Positions 1 to 8,086 of a stretch of 23,341 bases of DNA are shown here, in pieces. The position numbers and the translations under genes are program-made. Every line of letters starts with the position of its first letter. Positions within the stretch are counted from its first letter, which is position 1. The DNA comes from an uncultured Eubacteriales bacterium (GTDB taxonomy: Bacteria; Bacillota; Clostridia; Oscillospirales; Oscillospiraceae). The notes under the pieces were generated by a model, which was not told where the DNA came from, did no database searches, and saw only the letters and a program-made list of their open reading frames with translations. The stretch covers positions 1 to 23,341 of the forward strand of contig URDK01000034.1 of the NCBI GenBank assembly GCA_900546485.1, read 5' to 3'.

Positions 1-3000
1 CTCGTAGCGGGCCTTCGCGTTCTCCTCGCTGGCCTCGAAGAGCCTGTCGGCCCTGTCGGGGAACTCGCGGGTCAGGCGAGAGTACCTGGCCTCGTTCATG
101 AGGAAGTCGCGGTAGCCGCCCGCCGGCTCCTTGCTGTCCAGAGTGAAGTGGGACTCGGCAGCCGGGTTGTAGCGGAACAGGTTCCAGTAACCGCAGTCGA
201 CAGCCTTCTTCATCTCGCTCTGGCAGTTGGTCATGCCGCCCTTGATGGAGTGCATCTCGCAGGGAGCGTAGGCGATGATGAGGGACGGGCCGTGATAGGC
301 CTCGGCCTCGGTGATGGCCTTGATGGTCTGGGCCGGGTTGGCGCCCATGGCGATCTGAGCCACGTAGACATAGCCGTAGGTCATGGCGAGCTCGGCGAGA
401 GCCTTGCTCTTGATCTCCTTGCCGGCCGCGGCGAACTGAGCCACCTGGCCGATGTTGGAGGCCTTGGAGGCCTGGCCGCCGGTGTTGGAGTACACCTCGG
501 TATCGAAGACGAAGACGTTCACGTCCTCGCCGGAGGCGAGCACATGGTCGAGGCCGCCGTAGCCGATATCGTAGGCCCAGCCGTCGCCGCCCATGATCCA
601 CACGGACTTCTTGTTCAGGTAATCCTTCTTCGCCAGGATCTCAGCCGCGAGAGAGCAGGCGTCGCACTGGCAGGTGGTCTTGCCGGCAGCCTTGAGCTTC
701 TCGCCGTAGGCCTTGATCTCGGCATTGTCGCTGGCGCAGAGCTCGTCGACGGTGCAGATGCTGTCCTTGAGGGCAGCAACGTAGGCCTTGGTGGCCTCGC
801 CGTTGGCGTTGCCGTCGTTATAGGTGTCAAGCCACTTCTGAGCGGCTTCCTTCAGCTCGGCGCAGCACCAGTCGACAGCGATGAGCTCCTTCGTCTTGGC
901 GGCGAGGTCATCGCGGATCTTCTTCTGGCCGAGGTAGAGGCCCAGGCCGTGCTCGGCGTTGTCCTCAAAGAGGCTGTTGACCCAAGCGGGACCCTTGCCT
1001 TCCTTGTTGACGGTGTAGGGGCTGGTGGCAGCCGGGCCGCCCCAGATGGACGAGCAGCCGGTGGCGTTGGAGACGATCATGTGGTCGCCGAAGAGCTGGG
1101 TGATGAGCCTGGCGTAGCTGGTCTCGGCGCAGCCGGCGCAGGAGCCGGAGAACTCGAGCATGGGCTGCTTGAACTGGCTGCCCTTGACCGTGTTGTCCTG
1201 CATATCCTTCTTCTCGCTGACCTTCTCGGTCATGTAGGTCCAGACTTCCTGCTGAGGCATCTGGCTCTCCATGGGCACCATGGTCAGGGCCTTGGTCGGG
1301 CAGACGCCGGCGCAGACGCCGCAGCCCATGCAGTCCAGCGGGGAGACGGCCATGGCGAAGGAGTAGACGTCCTTGCCCTTGCCGGCCTTGACCGGGACGA
1401 TCTTCGCGGCGGCGGGAGCCGCAGCGGCCTCCTCGGCGGTGAGGGCGTAGGGACGGATGGTGGCGTGCGGGCAGACGTAGGCGCACTGGTTGCACTGGAT
1501 GCACTTGGCGCTGTCCCACTCAGGCACGGAGACGGCCACGCCGCGCTTCTCGTAAGCGGAGGCGCCGAGCTCGAAGGTGCCGTCGGCGTGAGCCTTGAAG
1601 GCGCTGACAGGCAGGCTGTCGCCGTCCATCTTGCCGACAGGGTCGAGGATCTCCTTGACCATCTTCACGACCGGGCCGCGGCCGGTGAGCTCCACGGGCT
1701 TGCTCTCGTCAACGGCGTTCGCCCAGCTGGCGGGCACGTCGACGACGGTGTAGGCGGAGGCGCCCAGCTCGATGGCCTTGTGGTTCATGTCGACGACGTC
1801 CTGGCCCTTCTTCAGGTAGGAGTGCGTCGCGGCGTCCTTCATGTACTTGATGGCCTGATCCTCGGGGATGACCTTGGCGAGGGAGAAGAACGCGCTCTGG
1901 AGTATGGTGTTCGTCCTCTTGCCCATGCCGATCTGCTGGGCGAGGTCGATGGCGTTGATCATGACGAGCTTGATCTTGTTCTTCGCGATGTAGCGCTTCG
2001 CGTCGGCGTCGAGGTGGTGCTCCAGCTCGGCAAAGCTCCACTGGCTGTTGACCAGGAACACGCCGCCGGCCTTGAGCTTCTGCGCCATCTTGAAGCCCTT
2101 GGTGATGTAGCTCGGGTTGTGGCAGGCCACGAAGTCGGCCTTATTGATGTAGTACGGGCTCTTGATGGGCTTGTCGCCGAAGCGCAGGTGGCTGATGGTC
2201 ACGCCGCCGGTCTTCTTGGAGTCGTACTGGAAGTAGGCCTGGACATACTTGTTGGTGTGGTCGCCGATGATCTTGATGGAGTTCTTGTTCGCGCCGACGG
2301 TGCCGTCGCCGCCGAGGCCCCAGAACATGCAGCTCACGGTGCCCTTCGGGGCGGTGTCCGGAGCGGAGGTCTCACGCAGAGAGAGCTTGGTCACGTCGTC
2401 CACGATGCCGACGGTGAAGCGGGTCTTCGGGTTGGCCTTGGCCAGCTCCTTGTAGACCGCGAACACGCTGGCAGGAGGAGTGTCCTTGCTGGCGAGGCCG
2501 TAGCGGCCGCCGATGACCTTGATGTCGTTCCTGCCGGCGTCGGCCAGGCTGGTCATGACGTCCATGTACAGAGGCTCGCCCAGAGCGCCGGGCTCCTTGG
2601 TGCGGTCGAGCACCGCGATGGCCTTACATGTCTCGGGGATGGCCGCGAGCAGCTTGTCCGCGCGCCAGGGGCGGTACAGGCGGACCTTGATGAGGCCGAC
2701 CTTCTGGCCGTGGGCGTTCAGGTAGTCGATAACTTCCTCGGTCACGTCGCAGATGGAGCCCATCGCAACGATGACGCGGTCGGCGTCGGGGGCGCCGTAG
2801 TAGTTGAAGAGCTGGTAGTCGGTGCCGAGCTTCTTGTTGATCTTCTTCATGTAGTCCTCGACGATGCCGGGGACGGCCTCGTAGTACTTGTTGGAGGCCT
2901 CGCGGTTCTGGAAGAAGATGTCGCCGTTCTCGTGGCTGCCGCGCATCTGAGGATGCTCGGGGTTCAGCGCGCGGGCACGGAACTCCTCAACGGCCTTCAT

Positions 3001-3588
3001 GTCGCACATGGAGGCGAGGTCCTTGTAATCCCAGACTTCGATCTTCTGGATCTCGTGGGAGGTACGGAAACCGTCGAAGAAGTTCAGGAAGGGAACGCGG
3101 CCCTTGATGGCGGCGAGGTGGGCGACGGCGGAGAGGTCCATGACCTCCTGGACGTTGCTCTCGCAGAGCATGGCGAAACCGGTCTGGCGGCAGGCCATGA
3201 CGTCCTGATGGTCGCCGAAGATGGAAAGGGTGTGGCTCGCGAGGGTACGCGCGGTGACATGGAAGACACCGGGCAGCAGCTCACCCGCGATCTTGTACAT
3301 GTTGGGGATCATGAGCAGCAGGCCCTGGGACGCGGTGTAGGTCGTCGTCAGAGCGCCGGCGTTCAGGGAGCCGTGCACAGCGCCGGCAGCGCCGGACTCG
3401 GCCTGCATCTCCTGCACCTTGACGGTGGTGCCGAAGATGTTCTTCTGGCCGGCAGCGGACCACTGGTCAACAAAGTCCGCCATCGGGCTGGAGGGGGTGA
3501 TGGGGTAGATGGCGGCTACTTCGGTGAACGCATAGGAAACATGCGCGGCCGCCTGGTTGCCGTCCATCGTCTTGAGTTTTCTCGCCAT
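1..3588 (-). CDS. nifJ: Pyruvate:ferredoxin (flavodoxin) oxidoreductase, C-terminus cut by window edge
   Basis: Oxidatively decarboxylates pyruvate with CoA to acetyl-CoA and CO2 and passes the electrons to ferredoxin or flavodoxin; cytoplasmic. The frame stays open for 1196 codons to base 1. Family members are about 1170-1230 residues, so probably only a few C-terminal residues are missing. The N-terminus has the alpha-subunit-like pyrimidine-binding fold (AIYPITPSSPMAD near residue 27). A two-cluster ferredoxin domain shows CxxCxxCxxxCP at C696-C706 and again at C753-C763. A further cysteine pair (CAGCAE) precedes the TPP-binding domain, whose GDGWAYDIGYGG motif lies near residue 1000 and is followed by EVYSNTGGQASKA. 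The ATG at 3588 follows GGAGATG and a good promoter. All domains are fused in one chain, as in anaerobic Firmicutes. Identification is secure from the motifs. Confidence 0.96.
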   Translation of the reverse strand, partial: MARKLKTMDGNQAAAHVSYAFTEVAAIYPITPSSPMADFVDQWSAAGQKNIFGTTVKVQEMQAESGAAGAVHGSLNAGALTTTYTASQGLLLMIPNMYKIAGELLPGVFHVTARTLASHTLSIFGDHQDVMACRQTGFAMLCESNVQEVMDLSAVAHLAAIKGRVPFLNFFDGFRTSHEIQKIEVWDYKDLASMCDMKAVEEFRARALNPEHPQMRGSHENGDIFFQNREASNKYYEAVPGIVEDYMKKINKKLGTDYQLFNYYGAPDADRVIVAMGSICDVTEEVIDYLNAHGQKVGLIKVRLYRPWRADKLLAAIPETCKAIAVLDRTKEPGALGEPLYMDVMTSLADAGRNDIKVIGGRYGLASKDTPPASVFAVYKELAKANPKTRFTVGIVDDVTKLSLRETSAPDTAPKGTVSCMFWGLGGDGTVGANKNSIKIIGDHTNKYVQAYFQYDSKKTGGVTISHLRFGDKPIKSPYYINKADFVACHNPSYITKGFKMAQKLKAGGVFLVNSQWSFAELEHHLDADAKRYIAKNKIKLVMINAIDLAQQIGMGKRTNTILQSAFFSLAKVIPEDQAIKYMKDAATHSYLKKGQDVVDMNHKAIELGASAYTVVDVPASWANAVDESKPVELTGRGPVVKMVKEILDPVGKMDGDSLPVSAFKAHADGTFELGASAYEKRGVAVSVPEWDSAKCIQCNQCAYVCPHATIRPYALTAEEAAAAPAAAKIVPVKAGKGKDVYSFAMAVSPLDCMGCGVCAGVCPTKALTMVPMESQMPQQEVWTYMTEKVSEKKDMQDNTVKGSQFKQPMLEFSGSCAGCAETSYARLITQLFGDHMIVSNATGCSSIWGGPAATSPYTVNKEGKGPAWVNSLFEDNAEHGLGLYLGQKKIRDDLAAKTKELIAVDWCCAELKEAAQKWLDTYNDGNANGEATKAYVAALKDSICTVDELCASDNAEIKAYGEKLKAAGKTTCQCDACSLAAEILAKKDYLNKKSVWIMGGDGWAYDIGYGGLDHVLASGEDVNVFVFDTEVYSNTGGQASKASNIGQVAQFAAAGKEIKSKALAELAMTYGYVYVAQIAMGANPAQTIKAITEAEAYHGPSLIIAYAPCEMHSIKGGMTNCQSEMKKAVDCGYWNLFRYNPAAESHFTLDSKEPAGGYRDFLMNEARYSRLTREFPDRADRLFEASEENAKARYE

Positions 3589-3639
3589 ACTTTCATCTCC
3601 ACATTTATAATAATTTATAAGTGCTCCAAAAGCGCAATA

Positions 3640-3668
3640 ATTTTATCACTCAAACGTCTCCGTGTAAA
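3640..3668 (-). promoter_or_regulatory. Sigma-A-type promoter of the pyruvate:ferredoxin oxidoreductase gene
   Basis: Read on the minus strand, the -35 box is TTTACA (3663-3668) and the -10 box is TAAAAT (3640-3645), separated by exactly 17 bases. Each box differs from consensus at one position. Transcription would start near 3633, giving a leader of about 45 bases before the ATG at 3588. The surrounding stretch is AT-rich, in contrast to the flanking genes. Confidence 0.75.
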
Positions 3669-3739
3669 CCTCTATTTGCTCAGAAATAGCACAAATTTTT
3701 CCCTTAAAGGTCAAAAAGTTTTTGTACTTTCGGCTCTCA

Positions 3740-3754
3740 GGACGCAAAGCGTCC
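3740..3754. promoter_or_regulatory. Short perfect inverted repeat in the divergent intergenic region (possible operator)
   Basis: GGACGC-AAA-GCGTCC is a perfect 6-base inverted repeat with a 3-base spacer. It lies between the two divergent promoters, about 90-110 bases upstream of each predicted start of transcription. It has no T tract on either strand, so it is not a standard terminator. A regulator-binding site is possible, but no known operator is recognised. Confidence 0.3.
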
Positions 3755-3812
3755 AAAACTGCACGGCTTTTGGTGCAAACGTCGTTTAAATTCTGAGGCT
3801 GGAAAGTTTCCC

Positions 3813-3841
3813 TTGTGCTTTTAGTCACATTGTATTATAAT
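3813..3841 (+). promoter_or_regulatory. Promoter of the Asp23/Gls24-fakA transcription unit
   Basis: A perfect -10 TATAAT (3836-3841) has a weaker -35 TTGTGC (3813-3818) 17 bases upstream. The same TATTATAATG core occurs at the predicted promoters near 14860 and 17222, which supports it. Transcription would begin close to 3848. Confidence 0.65.
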
Positions 3842-3851
3842 GTTTATCCGC

Positions 3852-3868
3852 CGCCGGAGCGTCCGGCG
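3852..3868 (+). promoter_or_regulatory. Hairpin at the very 5' end of the Asp23-fakA leader
   Basis: CGCCGGA-GCG-TCCGGCG forms a 7-base-pair stem with a 3-base loop, starting a few bases after the predicted transcription start. It is followed by the clear ribosome site GAAAGGAG (3882-3889). Such 5' hairpins commonly protect mRNA from decay; that role is inferred here. Confidence 0.4.
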
Positions 3869-3896
3869 CGCGGAGCATTTCGAAAGGAGCTGCACC

Positions 3897-4247
3897 ATGG
3901 TTAAAATCGAAAACCAGAAGGGCGCTATCACTATCGACCCCGAGGTCTTTGCCAACCTCGCCGGGGATGCGGCAACAAGCTGCTTCGGCGTCAAGGCCAT
4001 GGCTGCTCAGGCCAAGGACGGCGGAGTTTTCCAGCTCCGGCGTGAGTCCATGTCCAAGGGCATCGAGACTCAGCTGGGAGAAGACGGCAGCGTCTCCCTA
4101 GGCCTGCACATCGCCGTCGACCACGGCGTGAACCTCATGGCGCTCTGCCGCAGTATCATAAACGAGGTCAGCTACAAGGTCTCCAAGGCCACGGGCGTCC
4201 CCGTGAAGCGCGTGGATGTCTATGTCGACACCATGCTCATCGACTGA
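3897..4247 (+). CDS. Asp23/Gls24 family protein (YloU-like)
   Basis: This 116-residue protein belongs to the Asp23/Gls24 family, small proteins tied to the cell envelope and alkaline or envelope stress in Firmicutes. The sequence shows the family pattern: ITIDPEVFANLAGDAA near the N-terminus, a conserved middle strand SLGLHIAVDHGVNL, and the C-terminal VPVKRVDVYVD. There is no signal peptide or membrane helix, so it is cytoplasmic or attached peripherally. The ATG at 3897 is chosen over the in-frame one at 3840 because GAAAGGAG lies just upstream of 3897 and because 3840 falls inside the promoter -10 box. The fakA-like gene follows after 35 bases, the usual yloU-yloV pairing of Firmicutes. 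Confidence 0.88.
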   Translation: MVKIENQKGAITIDPEVFANLAGDAATSCFGVKAMAAQAKDGGVFQLRRESMSKGIETQLGEDGSVSLGLHIAVDHGVNLMALCRSIINEVSYKVSKATGVPVKRVDVYVDTMLID

Positions 4248-4282
4248 CAGAAACAAAAATCAGTACCCGGAGGTAGTCCCTC

Positions 4283-5947
4283 TTGAGAGAGTTTATTGAT
4301 GCGGCGGTGTTCAAGGATATCATCCTCTGCGCCAACGCCGCCCTCGAACAGAACAGGCAGCTCATAAATGAGCTGAACGTCTTCCCCGTGCCGGACGGAG
4401 ATACCGGCACCAACATGAGCCTCACCATGGGCGCCGCGGCGGCGGAGCTCTCGAAGAAGAGCTTCCCCACCCTCAGCGCGGCGGCGGACTGCGCGGCCTC
4501 GGCCATGCTCCGCGGCGCGCGCGGCAACTCGGGCGTCATCCTCTCGCTGCTCTTCAGAGGCCTTGCAAAGCGTCTCAAGGGCGCCGAGAAGGCCGACGCA
4601 AAGCTCTATGCCGCAGCGATGAGCGACGGCGTAGACGCCGCCTACAAGGCCGTCATGAAACCGGCAGAGGGAACCATCCTCACCGTCTCGCGCGTCTCCA
4701 CCAGCTCGGCCGTTGAGTTTGCCGAGCACGGCTCCGATCTGGAGCTTATGATTTCCTGCGCCCTGGAGTCGGCCGGCGAGGCACTGGCGGACACCATCAA
4801 CCTCAACCCCGTCCTCGCGCGTGCCGGCGTCGTGGACGCAGGCGGCAAGGGCTACGTCTTCATCCTGGAGGCGACGCTCTCGGTACTGCGCGGTGAGGCG
4901 TATGTACCCGAAGTGCAGCCCGATAAGGGAGGCGCCTTTGAGGTCAACGAGCACGCTGACTTTGCCGCTTTCAGCCCGGAGGAGATAGAGTTCGCGTACG
5001 ATACCGTGTATATCGTCCGCAAGAACGGCGAGCCGCTTGAACCGCTGCGCATCTATCTGGAGAGCATCGGCGACAGCCTTGTCATCTCCGAGGACGACGA
5101 GGTGTTCAAGGTACACGTTCACACGAACATCCCCGGTCACGCGCTGACGGAGTCGCAGAAATACGGCGAGCTGGAGGTCGCGAAGATAGAGAACATGCGC
5201 ATCCAGGCCGAGCAGGTCGCGGCAGGCCAGCGTCCCACTACGGCGGACGACGCCGAGAACGAGCTGGAGCCCAGTTCCGCCGCGCCTGAGAAGCCCTTTG
5301 GCGCCGTGGCTGTGTGCGCGGGCGCGGGCATGGCGGAGCTTTTCCGCGAGCTGGGCGTTGACCGCATCGTGACCGGCGGCCAGACGATGAACCCCTCGAC
5401 GGAGGACATACTCAATGAGATAAACCGCACCCCGGCCGAGACGGTGTTCGTGTTCCCGAACAACAAGAACATCATCATGGCGGCGGAGCAGTGCATACCG
5501 CTGACCGACAAGCGCGTGGTGGTCATTCCGACCAAAACGGTGCCTCAGGGCATCACCGCGCTGCTCTCGCTGGACGAGACGGCGACGGAGGAGGAGATCA
5601 CCGAGGGCATGGCGGAGGCGATAGCGAGCGTCCACACGGCTCTGGTGACCTATGCCGCGCGCGACTCCGAGCTGGACGGGCGCGAGATCCACGCGGGCGA
5701 GTATCTTGCTCTGCTGGACGGCGCACTGGTGGGCAGCTACACGAACATAGACACGCTGCTCGACGAGCTGAGCTGGTCTGTGGACGAGCTCTCCCCCGCC
5801 GTCATCTCGGTGTACTACGGCGAGGACGTGACCGAGGACGACGCCAATGCCGCGTCCCAGAGGCTCGGCAACCACTTCCCTGACGCTGAGCTCTCCGTCG
5901 TCAACGGCGGTCAGCCTGTGTATTATTACATGATCTCGATAGAGTGA
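4283..5947 (+). CDS. fakA: DAK2 (DhaL)-domain fatty acid kinase FakA-like protein (YloV)
   Basis: Related to FakA, the ATP-dependent kinase that phosphorylates fatty acids held by FakB (DegV-type) partners, feeding exogenous fatty acids into phospholipid synthesis. The N-terminal DhaL domain (about 1-200) carries the Mg-nucleotide motif DGDTGTNM (38-45), GARGNSG (78-84), KPAEGTILTV (126-135) and VDAGGKG around Asp185. An acidic linker near 320-335 leads into the C-terminal FakA domain, including PNNKNIIMAAEQ. The length, 554 residues, is normal for the family. Translation starts at TTG 4283, seven or so bases after CCGGAGG; no ATG fits. The gene lies 35 bases after the Asp23-like gene in the same unit and ends at a strong terminator. 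No fakB is in the window, so the lipid role rests on family knowledge. Confidence 0.88.
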   Translation: MREFIDAAVFKDIILCANAALEQNRQLINELNVFPVPDGDTGTNMSLTMGAAAAELSKKSFPTLSAAADCAASAMLRGARGNSGVILSLLFRGLAKRLKGAEKADAKLYAAAMSDGVDAAYKAVMKPAEGTILTVSRVSTSSAVEFAEHGSDLELMISCALESAGEALADTINLNPVLARAGVVDAGGKGYVFILEATLSVLRGEAYVPEVQPDKGGAFEVNEHADFAAFSPEEIEFAYDTVYIVRKNGEPLEPLRIYLESIGDSLVISEDDEVFKVHVHTNIPGHALTESQKYGELEVAKIENMRIQAEQVAAGQRPTTADDAENELEPSSAAPEKPFGAVAVCAGAGMAELFRELGVDRIVTGGQTMNPSTEDILNEINRTPAETVFVFPNNKNIIMAAEQCIPLTDKRVVVIPTKTVPQGITALLSLDETATEEEITEGMAEAIASVHTALVTYAARDSELDGREIHAGEYLALLDGALVGSYTNIDTLLDELSWSVDELSPAVISVYYGEDVTEDDANAASQRLGNHFPDAELSVVNGGQPVYYYMISIE

Positions 5948-5949
5948 CC

Positions 5950-5979
5950 AAAAGGCCCCCTCACCGGGGGCCTTTTTTC
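5950..5979 (+). terminator. Rho-independent terminator of the Asp23-fakA unit
   Basis: GGCCCCC (5954-5960) pairs with GGGGGCC (5966-5972) across a 5-base loop. It is followed by TTTTTT and preceded by AAAA, two bases after the fakA stop codon. Confidence 0.92.
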
Positions 5980-5986
5980 TTTGCTG

Positions 5987-6009
5987 CGCGCTTCGCGCGG
6001 CGAAGCGCG
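5987..6009. repeat. Perfect GC-rich inverted repeat between convergent terminators
   Basis: CGCGCTTCGC (5987-5996) and GCGAAGCGCG (6000-6009) form a 10-base-pair stem with a 3-base loop. It sits between the plus-strand and minus-strand terminators and has no U tract of its own in either direction. It may add to transcript ends or act as a barrier between converging polymerases. Confidence 0.6.
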
Positions 6010-6044
6010 AAAAAAGAGGGCCCTCCGGATGGAGGGCCCTCTTC
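6010..6044 (-). terminator. Rho-independent terminator of the V-ATPase operon
   Basis: On the minus strand a perfect 13-base inverted repeat with a 4-base loop (6015-6044) is followed by a run of six Ts (complement of 6010-6015). It begins directly at the ntpD stop codon, so it ends the nine-gene operon. Confidence 0.92.
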
Positions 6045-6698
6045 TTAATACTGGAAGTCGTGCGCTTTCTCGAGGACCATGTCCTTGACCTTCATCAGGC
6101 GGACCTTGGTCGAGCTCTCGTTCTCCTCGAGCTTCATCGAGATATAGCGGATGTTCTCCTCAAAGTTCGGGATCATGACGTACTCCAGCGCATTCACGCG
6201 GCGGCGCGTCTTCTCGATCTCCTCTGCCAGCAGCTGCATCGTCTTTTCGACCTGCGCAAGCTCCAGCATGTCCTCGAAAACCTTCGCCAGCTTCTCCAGC
6301 GCGTCGTCCAGCTCGCCGCTCGTCTGAGCAAAGCCGTAGGGGTAGATCTCCGACGGGTCGTTGTTCTTCGTGCGGAAGCTGTACACCGGAACGTTCACGC
6401 TCATGATGTTCTTGTAGCTCATGCCCAGCTCCACGCTCTGGCGCGGATACAGCAGCGCCTGCTCCAGCATCTCGGGGGACATTATCGTGCTCGCTACCGT
6501 CAGCGACGCGAACGCGCCCGTCATGCCCTCCTCGACCTTCAGACGCAGCTCCTTGTTCAGCTTCACGACGTCCATGAACTGGCGCATAAGCTCGTCACGC
6601 TTGTCCTTCAGAAGCTTATGGCCGCGGCGCGCCGTCTTCAGCCGGCCCTTGAGCTGGTTCAAGACCATTCTGGTCGGGGTTACAGCGGTTTTAGGCAT
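6045..6698 (-). CDS. ntpD: V-type ATP synthase subunit D (central rotor shaft)
   Basis: Subunit D is the coiled-coil axle that turns inside the A3B3 head and links catalysis to the membrane rotor. The 217-residue product is the usual length. It opens with the family signature TPTRMVLNQLKGRL, followed by a long basic helix (KTARRGHKLLKDKRDELMRQF). It ends with a second long helix (LLAEEIEKTRRRVNALEYVMIP), and the two would pair as an antiparallel coiled coil. GGCGGTGA precedes the ATG. It is the last gene of the operon, 11 bases after ntpB, and its stop runs into the terminator. The downstream ntpH and ntpJ of Enterococcus hirae are absent. Confidence 0.95.
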   Translation of the reverse strand: MPKTAVTPTRMVLNQLKGRLKTARRGHKLLKDKRDELMRQFMDVVKLNKELRLKVEEGMTGAFASLTVASTIMSPEMLEQALLYPRQSVELGMSYKNIMSVNVPVYSFRTKNNDPSEIYPYGFAQTSGELDDALEKLAKVFEDMLELAQVEKTMQLLAEEIEKTRRRVNALEYVMIPNFEENIRYISMKLEENESSTKVRLMKVKDMVLEKAHDFQY

Positions 6699-6709
6699 AA
6701 GTCACCGCC

Positions 6710-8086
6710 TTACTTGTCTTCCGGCATATACTTCTCGATGTACTCAGGCTTGATGCGCTTGAGCTCCTTCCTCGGAAGTATGCGCAGAAGCTCCCAGCCA
6801 AGGTTCAGAGTCTCCTCTATCGTGCGGTTCGTGTCGTTGCCCTGGCTGACGTAGCGGCGTTCAAACTCGTCCGCGAACTTCGCAAACAGCTTGTCGTCGT
6901 CCGACAGGGCCGCCTCGCCGAGTATAGTCATCAGCTCCTTGGCGTCCTTGCCGCGGGCGTAGGCCGCGAACAGCTGGTTCATCGTGCCGGAGTGGTCCTC
7001 GCGGGTCTTGCCCTCGCCTATGCCCTTGTCCTTCAGACGGCTCAGGCTCGGCAGAACGTCGACCGGGGGTACGATGCCCTTGCGGTGCAGCTCGCGGGAG
7101 AGAATGATCTGACCCTCGGTGATGTAACCGGTCAGGTCGGGGATGGGGTGGGTCTTGTCGTCCTCGGGCATGGTCAGGATGGGGATCATCGTGATGGAAC
7201 CCTTCTTGCCTATGCGGCGGCCGGCGCGCTCGTACATCGTCGCAAGGTCGGTGTAAAGGTAGCCGGGGTAGCCGCGGCGGCCGGGAACCTCTTTCTTTGC
7301 CGCGGAGACCTCACGCAGGGCCTCGGCGTAGTTCGTGATATCGGTCAGGATGACCAGCACGTGCATGTCCTTCTCAAAAGCCAGATACTCGGCCGCAGTC
7401 AGAGCCATACGCGGAGTCGCGATACGCTCGACGGCGGGGTCGTTGGCGAGGTTCGAGAAGACGACGGTGCGGTCTATTGCGCCCGTGCGGCGGAAGTCCT
7501 GGATGAAGTATTCGCTCTCCTCAAAGGTGATGCCGATGGCGGCGAACACGACGGCGAAGTTCTCGTTCGCGCCGAGGACTCGCGCCTGACGCGCTATCTG
7601 CGCGGCCAGCGCCGCGTGCGGCAGGCCGGAGCAGGAGAAGATGGGCAGCTTCTGGCCGCGGACCAGGGTGTTCAGGCCGTCTATCGTGGAGACGCCCGTC
7701 TGGATGAACTCGGCCGGGTAGGCGCGGGCTGCGGGGTTCATGGGCAGGCCGTTTATGTCGCGGTGCGCATCGGCCAGGATCTCCGGGCCGCCGTCGATGG
7801 GCTCGCCCATGCCGTTGAAGACGCGGCCGAGCATGTCCTCACTGACGCCCAACTCCAGCGGGTGGCCCAGGAAGCGGACCTTGGTTCCCGCGAGGTTGAT
7901 GCCCTGCGCGGACTCGAAGAGCTGTACGACCGCGGTGTCGCCCTCGACCTCGAGGACCTTGCAGCGGCGGATCTCGCCGTTGGGCAGCTCAAGCTCGCCC
8001 AGCTCGTCGTAGGTGACGCCTTCCACCTGCTTGACGACCATCAGAGGATTCGCGACCTCGCGTATGGTTTTATACTCTCTGATCAT
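6710..8086 (-). CDS. ntpB: V-type ATP synthase subunit B (non-catalytic nucleotide-binding-fold subunit)
   Basis: Subunit B alternates with A in the cytoplasmic A3B3 hexamer. The 458-residue protein has the beta-barrel N-domain, the central ATPase fold with a degenerate P-loop region (IFSCSGLPHAALAAQIARQ), and the sequence DVLPSLSRLKDKGIG. The Arg of SLSRL is residue 350, the same number as the arginine finger reported for Enterococcus hirae NtpB, which completes the A-subunit active site. The ATG at 8086 overlaps the ntpA stop in an ATGA arrangement, so translation is probably coupled, and GGAGGTGAGG lies upstream. No sign of damage. Confidence 0.97.
   Translation of the reverse strand: MIREYKTIREVANPLMVVKQVEGVTYDELGELELPNGEIRRCKVLEVEGDTAVVQLFESAQGINLAGTKVRFLGHPLELGVSEDMLGRVFNGMGEPIDGGPEILADAHRDINGLPMNPAARAYPAEFIQTGVSTIDGLNTLVRGQKLPIFSCSGLPHAALAAQIARQARVLGANENFAVVFAAIGITFEESEYFIQDFRRTGAIDRTVVFSNLANDPAVERIATPRMALTAAEYLAFEKDMHVLVILTDITNYAEALREVSAAKKEVPGRRGYPGYLYTDLATMYERAGRRIGKKGSITMIPILTMPEDDKTHPIPDLTGYITEGQIILSRELHRKGIVPPVDVLPSLSRLKDKGIGEGKTREDHSGTMNQLFAAYARGKDAKELMTILGEAALSDDDKLFAKFADEFERRYVSQGNDTNRTIEETLNLGWELLRILPRKELKRIKPEYIEKYMPEDK

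Noticed and set aside
148..3789. A plus-strand open frame of 1213 codons opposite the pyruvate:ferredoxin oxidoreductase gene
   Set aside because: The translation is a low-complexity run of Gly, Val, Leu, Ala, Asp and His typical of antisense to GC3-rich coding sequence. The minus strand encodes an unmistakable oxidoreductase over the same bases.
3646..3828. A 60-codon minus-strand frame in the divergent intergenic region starting with GTG
   Set aside because: It has no ribosome site, its codon use is AT-rich and unlike the neighbours, it recalls no family, and it covers the -35 box of the oxidoreductase promoter.
4220..5875. A minus-strand frame of 551 codons opposite fakA
   Set aside because: Antisense shadow: the composition is Arg/Val/Leu/His-rich with no motifs, while the plus strand has the DhaL motifs of FakA.
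5987..6009. Reading the middle GC hairpin as a third terminator
   Set aside because: Neither side has a T run in the correct direction; the As on its right belong to the minus-strand terminator's U tract.
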